From assembly GCA_028598975.1 (NCBI GenBank), contig JAQRMU010000072.1:1-52629 (forward strand): 52,629 nucleotides of DNA. Direction: 5' to 3'. Below, one piece after another: positions 47,546-52,629 of this stretch. The position numbers and the translations under genes were made by a program. The notes under the pieces were generated by a model. That model made no database searches and had not been told where the DNA came from. It worked only from the letters and a program-made list of their open reading frames with translations. How positions within the stretch are numbered: the stretch's first letter is position 1; every line of letters begins with the position of its first letter. The DNA comes from Gammaproteobacteria bacterium (GTDB lineage Bacteria; Pseudomonadota; Gammaproteobacteria; Nitrosococcales; Methylophagaceae).

Positions 47546-47827
47546 ATGAATACACCAACTTTAATAGAAGAAGGCTTAAATTTAATGCTTTTTGGCATGG
47601 GATTTGTCTTTGTATTTTTGACATTATTAGTCATCGTAACGTCATTAATGTCGTGGATTATCATCAAGATTGAAAAAAACATTGGTGTCATTCCAGATGA
47701 AGGTGTTGTAGCACCCACAACCTTTATTCCTCCACATGGACCACTTGCTGAACAACCAGCAACTGATGACAAAACATTAATCTCAGTATTAACTGCAGCT
47801 GTACATAAATATCGTTCTCGAAAATAG
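47546..47827 (+). CDS. oadG: Oxaloacetate decarboxylase gamma subunit OadG
   Basis: A 93-residue bitopic protein with one transmembrane helix (about 12-38, MLFGMGFVFVFLTLLVIVTS), then a proline-rich cytoplasmic linker and C-terminal LISVLTAAVHKYRSR. OadG holds the OadA and OadB subunits together. The start at ATG 47546 is preceded by AAAGGT. An upstream TTG is less likely. oadA and oadB follow in the standard G-A-B order. Confidence 0.92.
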   Translation: MNTPTLIEEGLNLMLFGMGFVFVFLTLLVIVTSLMSWIIIKIEKNIGVIPDEGVVAPTTFIPPHGPLAEQPATDDKTLISVLTAAVHKYRSRK

Positions 47828-47880
47828 TTCACGTTAACGATTCGTATTTTGCATAAACATTAAATATCTGAAGGCCATTT

Positions 47881-49659
47881 ATGACCAATTCTAAACAAGC
47901 ACTCGGCATTACTGACGTCGTATTACGTGATGCACATCAATCATTATTCGCAACTCGCTTGCGTCTTGAGGACATGCTTCCCATTGCAGAAAAACTAGAT
48001 CAAATAGGTTACTGGTCAGTTGAAACATGGGGTGGTGCAACCTTTGATTCATGTATTCGTTATTTAGGCGAAGATCCTTGGCACCGTATTCGTAGCTTGA
48101 AAGAAGCGATGCCTAATACCCGTCAACAAATGTTGCTACGTGGTCAAAACTTATTAGGTTACCGTCACTATGCTGATGATGTAGTGCGTAAGTTTGTTGA
48201 GCGTGCAGCGATTAACGGTGTTGATGTGTTCCGTGTATTTGACGCAATGAATGACCCACGTAACCTTGAAACTGCAATTAAGGCCGTGCAAGAAAACGAT
48301 CGCCATGCTCAAGGTACTATTTCATATACATTAAGTCCTGTTCATGCTCTTGATACATGGGTCGATTTAGCCAAGAAAATTGAAGATATGGGTGCTCATT
48401 CTTTATGTATTAAAGATATGGCGGGCTTGCTTAAACCTTACTCTGGTTTTGAACTCGTTTCAGCATTGAAACACGCTATTGATATTCCTATTCAAGTTCA
48501 TTCTCATGCAACAACCGGTCTATCAACTTCAACACTTCTAAAATGTGTTGAGGCGGGTGCTGATACTGTCGATACTGCCATTTCAACTATGTCGATGACA
48601 TATGGTCATTCACCAACTGAAAGTATTGTTTCAATTTTTGAAGGTACTGATCACGATACTGGTTTAAATACAGAACTCTTAGCTGAAGTCGCTGATTATT
48701 TCCGTGAAGTTCGCAAAAAATATGCGCCTTGGGAAGGTTCATTAAGAGGTATTGATGCTCGAATTCTTGATGCACAAGTTCCAGGTGGCATGTTAACTAA
48801 TATGGAAAGTCAGCTACGTGAGCAAGGTGCCAGTGACAGGTTTGCTGATGTATTAGCTGAAATTCCACGTGTTCGTGAAGATTTAGGCTTTATCCCACTT
48901 GTTACACCAACATCGCAAATTGTAGGAACACAAGCCGTATTAAATGTATTAACTGGTGAGCGCTATAAATCAGTAACGACAGAAACTGCTGGCGTATTAA
49001 AAGGTGAATACGGTGCTGCTCCTGCCGAGTTCAATGCTGAATTACAAAACACAGTACTTGAAGGTAGCGAAGCCATCACGTGTCGCCCTGCTGACTTGAT
49101 TGAACCAGAAATGGAAAGGTTAACAGCTGAACTTCAAGAAATTGCTGAAGCAGAGAATATTCAACTTGAAGAAGGTGAGCGTGAAATTGATGATGTTCTA
49201 ACCTATGCACTCTTCACTCAAGTCGGCCTTAAATTCCTAGAAAACCGTAATAACCCAGATGTATTTGAACCCGTTCCAACATTGGAAGCGGCTGAAGCAG
49301 CCACTAGAGCACCAAGCGATGAAGAGGTTTATACCATTGCAGTCAATGGTCAAAGCTATGTTGTTCAAGTTAACGAAGGTGGTGATATTAGCAATATTAC
49401 TGCCGCGGCACCTGTAGCTTCTGCTCCTGCTGCATCACTAGCATCAGGTGAGCCTGTTACGGCACCATTAGCCGGTAATATTTGGAAAGTTGAAGTTTCG
49501 GCTGGTCAACAAGTTCAAGAAGGGGATGTACTCATTATCCTCGAAGCGATGAAAATGGAAACTCAAATTGTTGCTGAACAAGCAGGTACAATTTCATCAG
49601 TATCAGTTAAACCTGGAGACACTGTTAAAGTCGGTGATCTTCTTGCCTCAATTGCATAA
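47881..49659 (+). CDS. oadA: Oxaloacetate decarboxylase alpha subunit OadA
   Basis: OadA moves the carboxyl group from oxaloacetate to biotin. The 592-residue protein has the carboxyltransferase TIM barrel ([16 protein letters not shown] near residues 13-28; catalytic lysine region [13 protein letters not shown]; zinc ligands in QVHSHATTG), an Ala/Pro/Ser-rich linker (about 505-522) and a C-terminal biotinyl domain with EAMKMET (biotin lysine K558). It works in the cytoplasm on the OadB sodium pump. It needs biotin, and bioA lies 12 kb away. Confidence 0.97.
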   Translation: MTNSKQALGITDVVLRDAHQSLFATRLRLEDMLPIAEKLDQIGYWSVETWGGATFDSCIRYLGEDPWHRIRSLKEAMPNTRQQMLLRGQNLLGYRHYADDVVRKFVERAAINGVDVFRVFDAMNDPRNLETAIKAVQENDRHAQGTISYTLSPVHALDTWVDLAKKIEDMGAHSLCIKDMAGLLKPYSGFELVSALKHAIDIPIQVHSHATTGLSTSTLLKCVEAGADTVDTAISTMSMTYGHSPTESIVSIFEGTDHDTGLNTELLAEVADYFREVRKKYAPWEGSLRGIDARILDAQVPGGMLTNMESQLREQGASDRFADVLAEIPRVREDLGFIPLVTPTSQIVGTQAVLNVLTGERYKSVTTETAGVLKGEYGAAPAEFNAELQNTVLEGSEAITCRPADLIEPEMERLTAELQEIAEAENIQLEEGEREIDDVLTYALFTQVGLKFLENRNNPDVFEPVPTLEAAEAATRAPSDEEVYTIAVNGQSYVVQVNEGGDISNITAAAPVASAPAASLASGEPVTAPLAGNIWKVEVSAGQQVQEGDVLIILEAMKMETQIVAEQAGTISSVSVKPGDTVKVGDLLASIA

Positions 49660-49676
49660 ATAATAGAGAAGTCCAA

Positions 49677-50810
49677 ATGGAACAATTAGTAGCCTTATGG
49701 CACAACACTGGCCTATATCAAATGACACCTGGACAAGGTTTCATGATTGTGATCGGCATGTTATTACTTTACCTTGCCATCAATAAAAACTTTGAACCAT
49801 TATTACTAGTGCCAATTGGTTTTGGTGGCGTACTAGCCAATATCCCCGGTGCAGGTCTTGCTGAGGCTGGCGGTGTGTTACATATGTTTTACACTGTTGG
49901 TATCGAAAGTGGTGCATTCCCATTGATTATCTTTATGGGTGTAGGTGCTATGACCGACTTTGGTCCCCTACTCGCTAATCCTAGAACTTTATTTTTAGGT
50001 GCTGCTGCTCAATTTGGTATCTTCGCGACACTAATGGGTGCTGTTGCTTTATCCTATTTTGGCATTATGGACTTTAGTCTTGCCGATGCTGCTGCAATCG
50101 GAATTATCGGGGGTGCTGACGGGCCAACATCTATCTATGTCGCCAGTAAGCTAGCACCAGATCTATTAGGTGCAATTGCGGTAGCTTCTTACTCTTATAT
50201 GGCACTAGTACCACTGATTCAGCCGCCAATTATGCGTGCTTTAACCACTGAGTCAGAACGTAAGATCAAAATGACTCAGCAACGTGAAGTATCACATCGT
50301 GAGAAGATCATCTTCCCACTTTTATTACTGCTCTTAGTTGCATTTTTGCTTCCTGATGCAGCCCCTCTATTAGGTATGTTCTGTTTTGGTAACTTGATGA
50401 AAGAATGTGCGGTAGTTGATCGTCTCAGTAATACTACACAAAACTCACTGATTAATACGGTAACAATCTTCTTAGGTTTGGCTGTTGGTTCAAAACTAAG
50501 CGCCGATAAGTTCTTAGATATTACAACTCTAGGTATCGTAATCCTTGGTTTAGCTGCATTTTCTATTGGTACTGCTTCAGGCGTTATTATGGCTAAACTG
50601 ATGAATAAAATTGGTGGTGGCGGTATTAACCCATTAATTGGTTCTGCTGGTGTTTCTGCTGTCCCTATGGCAGCACGAGTATCGAACAAGCTCGGTTTGG
50701 AGTCAGATCCTCATAACTTCTTGTTGATGCATGCGATGGGACCCAATGTGGCTGGTGTAATCGGCTCTGCTGTTGCAGCAGGTATTATGATTAACTATGT
50801 TGGCGGCTAA
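49677..50810 (+). CDS. oadB: Oxaloacetate decarboxylase beta subunit OadB (Na+ pump)
   Basis: A 377-residue polytopic membrane protein that decarboxylates carboxybiotin and exports sodium. The signature [19 protein letters not shown] (about 142-160) carries the conserved DGPT of the sodium-binding region. [18 protein letters not shown] (about 319-336) and the C-terminal [19 protein letters not shown] are also family marks. It is slightly shorter than Klebsiella OadB. It ends the oadGAB operon at a strong hairpin. Confidence 0.97.
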   Translation: MEQLVALWHNTGLYQMTPGQGFMIVIGMLLLYLAINKNFEPLLLVPIGFGGVLANIPGAGLAEAGGVLHMFYTVGIESGAFPLIIFMGVGAMTDFGPLLANPRTLFLGAAAQFGIFATLMGAVALSYFGIMDFSLADAAAIGIIGGADGPTSIYVASKLAPDLLGAIAVASYSYMALVPLIQPPIMRALTTESERKIKMTQQREVSHREKIIFPLLLLLLVAFLLPDAAPLLGMFCFGNLMKECAVVDRLSNTTQNSLINTVTIFLGLAVGSKLSADKFLDITTLGIVILGLAAFSIGTASGVIMAKLMNKIGGGGINPLIGSAGVSAVPMAARVSNKLGLESDPHNFLLMHAMGPNVAGVIGSAVAAGIMINYVGG

Positions 50811-50821
50811 ATAGTAGAATA

Positions 50822-50856
50822 AGGCATTAGACAGTCTGTGAGGCTGTCTAATGCCT
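50822..50856. terminator. Hairpin between oadB and the convergent small gene
   Basis: Perfect 13-base arms AGGCATTAGACAG and CTGTCTAATGCCT enclose a 9-base loop. No long T-run follows, but the stem is very stable and sits between convergent genes, overlapping the stop of the minus-strand gene. Confidence 0.7.
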
Positions 50857-51151
50857 ATACATTTTCAATCCATGCGTTAGAAACAACACCTCCATAGCCT
50901 CTTACTTTACAACTATAGCTTGTAAAGGGTGACCATGTGACAGCTGATGAATTCCACTTCCCTTTACCGTTACTTTCCCCAATAATTTTGATAGCTTGCT
51001 CATCGGCAATTTGTAAAAATGTTTGCTGACTAATGCCGGTCTCAATATCACGACAAAACTGATCGACTTTATTGATATCCCATAAATAGAACATAGGATA
51101 AATCATCGCAGCAACGACTAACATTTGAATAGAATCGACTAAAATCTTCAT
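50855..51151 (-). CDS. Small exported or membrane-anchored protein, unassigned
   Basis: A 98-residue protein with a hydrophobic N-terminal helix (about 7-25, signal anchor or uncleaved signal) and a soluble domain with two cysteines (C34, C81) that could form a disulfide in the periplasm. GGGAG stands seven bases before the ATG. I recognise no family. It is convergent with oadB, separated by a strong hairpin. Confidence 0.7.
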   Translation of the reverse strand: MKILVDSIQMLVVAAMIYPMFYLWDINKVDQFCRDIETGISQQTFLQIADEQAIKIIGESNGKGKWNSSAVTWSPFTSYSCKVRGYGGVVSNAWIENV

Positions 51152-51301
51152 TTCAATGCTCCCTCATATATTTATAAAACATGGGGATATTTTACTTTGA
51201 AGGTTTATAATTAATTGAGGATAGCATCACACCTTAGAAGCTACTTCTCTCTCAATATGAGAGTAACATCACAGTTTGGTTAACTTTATGGGGTGTTTGT
51301 C

Positions 51302-51661
51302 TTATTTTAATAAATCAGCTAAGCCAGAAAAAGGATTGTGACTTGCCGTATTTTTAGTATTTTCGCTATCGCTACTTCCATAGCGAACTTGTTCAATATA
51401 GCGTGAGTGTTCATTATCATGGCAATAAATACACAATAGTTCCCAGTTACTCCCATCTGATGGGTTATTGTCGTGATTATGGTCACGGTGATGTACCGTT
51501 AACTCTTTCAAATTACTATTAGTGAATTCACGAGAACAACGTCCACAAACCCATGGATACAGCTTTAGTGCTCGTTCTCTATACGTTCCTTCTCGTTCAG
51601 CCTGATATTTTTTAGATTGAGCCACAATATCATCAAGCCGTTTATTTTTATCTGCGCTCAT
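51302..51661 (-). CDS. yajD: HNH nuclease family protein, YajD-like
   Basis: A 119-residue HNH protein. The zinc cysteine pairs CGRC (about 39-42) and CIYC (about 77-80) flank the core LTVHHRDHNHDNNPSDGSNW (about 53-72). Order and length match E. coli YajD, an uncharacterised HNH protein. Cleavage activity is inferred from the motif only. Single gene, AGAGG upstream of the ATG. Confidence 0.88.
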   Translation of the reverse strand: MSADKNKRLDDIVAQSKKYQAEREGTYRERALKLYPWVCGRCSREFTNSNLKELTVHHRDHNHDNNPSDGSNWELLCIYCHDNEHSRYIEQVRYGSSDSENTKNTASHNPFSGLADLLK

Positions 51662-51793
51662 TTAGAAATTCGCCTCTCGCTGTTTTTAATTATTAAATAG
51701 ACCATACCAGATTGTTCGTTCTGATTCATTAATATGAATGCATCACTTAAAACGGTAAACTACCCATATATTTATATTAATCAGGTTTTCACC

Positions 51794-52012
51794 ATGTCGA
51801 ACATAATAAACGTAAAACTAAAAACATCCCCCACAGAATTGTATAAAATTTTAAAATTTGAAGGTCTAGCATCAAGTGGTGGTGAAGCAAAACAAGTGAT
51901 TGATGATGGTTTAGTAACGGTTAATGGCAAAGTAGAAACTCAAAAGCGTAAAAAAATCGTTACTGGAGATACTGTTGAATTTGATGGGAACACCTTACAC
52001 ATTGCAGAGTAA
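51794..52012 (+). CDS. S4-domain RNA-binding protein, YbcJ-like
   Basis: A 72-residue S4 RNA-binding protein. The segment LYKILKFEGLASSGGEAKQV followed by IDDGLVTVNGKVETQKRKKI is the S4 alpha-L fold pattern. Start at ATG 51794 with AGG eight bases upstream. The frame extends 20 codons upstream but without family resemblance. YbcJ-type proteins are thought to bind structured RNA; the target is unknown. Confidence 0.88.
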   Translation: MSNIINVKLKTSPTELYKILKFEGLASSGGEAKQVIDDGLVTVNGKVETQKRKKIVTGDTVEFDGNTLHIAE

Positions 52013-52089
52013 GCGGTCGTTTAACTCACTAACCGCCTTCACATTGGTATAATGCTCAGTTCAATCACATCTCAATTTAGGACATAAAC

Positions 52090-52371
52090 ATGGCTAAAGC
52101 AACAGCACGACACATTTTGGTAGACAGTGAAGAAATCTGTCTTGAGCTTAAAAAAGAAATCGAAGAAGGTGCAGATTTTGCAGCGGTAGCAAAAGAAAAC
52201 TCTTCTTGCCCATCTAGCGCATCAGGTGGTGACTTAGGTGAATTTGGCCCAGGTATGATGGTCCCAGAATTTGATAAAGTTGTTTTCTCTGCGCCTGTGA
52301 ACACAGTTCAAGGTCCAGTAAAAACTCAGTTTGGTTACCACTTATTAGAAGTAACTAGTCGCGAAGACTAA
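52090..52371 (+). CDS. ppiC: Parvulin-type peptidyl-prolyl isomerase PpiC
   Basis: A 93-residue single-domain parvulin, the same size as E. coli PpiC. Motifs are ARHILVDSEEICLELKKEIE near the N-terminus, CPSSASGGDLGEFGPGMMVP in the middle and VQGPVKTQFGYHLLEV at the end. No signal peptide, so it is cytosolic. AGGAC lies before the ATG. It follows the S4 gene by 77 bases. Confidence 0.96.
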   Translation: MAKATARHILVDSEEICLELKKEIEEGADFAAVAKENSSCPSSASGGDLGEFGPGMMVPEFDKVVFSAPVNTVQGPVKTQFGYHLLEVTSRED

Positions 52372-52390
52372 GTCTCTTATCGGTTTATGG

Positions 52391-52412
52391 TTCGGCATTT
52401 AATTATGCCGAA
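52391..52412. terminator. Palindrome between ppiC and the convergent partial gene
   Basis: Perfect 8-base arms TTCGGCAT and ATGCCGAA enclose a 6-base loop, 20 bases after the ppiC stop and overlapping the stop of the minus-strand gene. No T-run, so a weak or factor-assisted terminator. Confidence 0.55.
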
Positions 52413-52627
52413 TCAGCCTCTCCCTCTGTTAACTTAACACACGCAGAAAACGTTTTATCATACACCTCGTTTATTGATGCCTCGGTCGGCTGAAGATAAA
52501 CCATCTTTGCTATTGCCAGTAAATCAGTACGCCCCTGCCCCTCTTTATAAATTTTCTTTACCTTCTTCTCAAACTGCGACCAATCATCCCCTTCAGTTTG
52601 GCGGATTGCTTGAATTTCACGTGCAGT
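52403..52627 (-). CDS. Partial hypothetical protein, C-terminal end
   Basis: A frame enters from the right end and runs 74 codons to a TAA at 52403. It reads TAREIQAIRQTEGDDWSQFE, then KKVKKIYKEGQG, and ends LTEGEADSA. The composition is normal coding, charged and soluble. No family is recognisable from this part. Convergent with ppiC. Confidence 0.65.
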   Translation of the reverse strand, partial: TAREIQAIRQTEGDDWSQFEKKVKKIYKEGQGRTDLLAIAKMVYLQPTEASINEVYDKTFSACVKLTEGEADSA

Positions 52628-52629
52628 AC

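Overview
The window looks like a chromosomal segment of a marine, methylotrophic gammaproteobacterium, with Methylophaga-type relatives the best guess. This is an inference. It rests on the gammaproteobacterial housekeeping block (ispF-ispD-ftsB-eno-kdsA-pyrG-tilS-accA), a methanol dehydrogenase accessory cluster in the order mxaR-S-A-C-K-L, a sodium-pumping oxaloacetate decarboxylase and a bacterial Nav/Cav-type channel. The DNA is moderately A+T-rich. No phage, IS element or CRISPR array is visible.

Left block (about 0.2-20.7 kb, all minus strand): tightly packed housekeeping genes running from an L,D-transpeptidase, nagZ and an MscS channel through dnaE, type IV pilus ATPases (pilB- and pilU-like), accA, tilS, pyrG, kdsA, eno, ftsB, ispD, ispF and truD to a secreted DUF1223 protein and cysG. 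Many junctions are ATGA/TAATG-type couplings. A small frame of 41 codons with its own Shine-Dalgarno sits between dnaE and pilB.

Accessory gap (20.7-22.2 kb): a lone HEPN-like gene lies between palindromic repeat elements.

Methylotrophy-linked region (22.2-34.8 kb): mxaRSACKL (minus strand), a dihydrodipicolinate-synthase-family gene divergent from a LysR regulator, a diguanylate cyclase gene with an apparent 5' frameshift, then a second mxaC paralogue with a small membrane-protein gene, divergent from a NarL-type sensor kinase/response regulator pair. The structural genes mxaFJGI are not in the window. Two nearly identical 13-bp palindromes (GGGAAAATTTCCC and, in reverse complement, GGGAAAATTGCCC) lie upstream of mxaR and in the divergent promoter region of the second module. 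This suggests one regulator for both.

Right block (34.8-52.6 kb): bioA; iscA-iscR with a near-perfect type 1 IscR operator; cysE, trmJ, queA; tRNA-Leu(CAA); a scar where a serine-recombinase remnant abuts a truncated exported-protein gene; the ion channel; lexA; metG; an RNase J-type nuclease; an orphan FliG-C-like gene; the oadGAB sodium pump; and small genes (HNH nuclease, S4 RNA-binding protein, parvulin). A partial gene runs off the right end.
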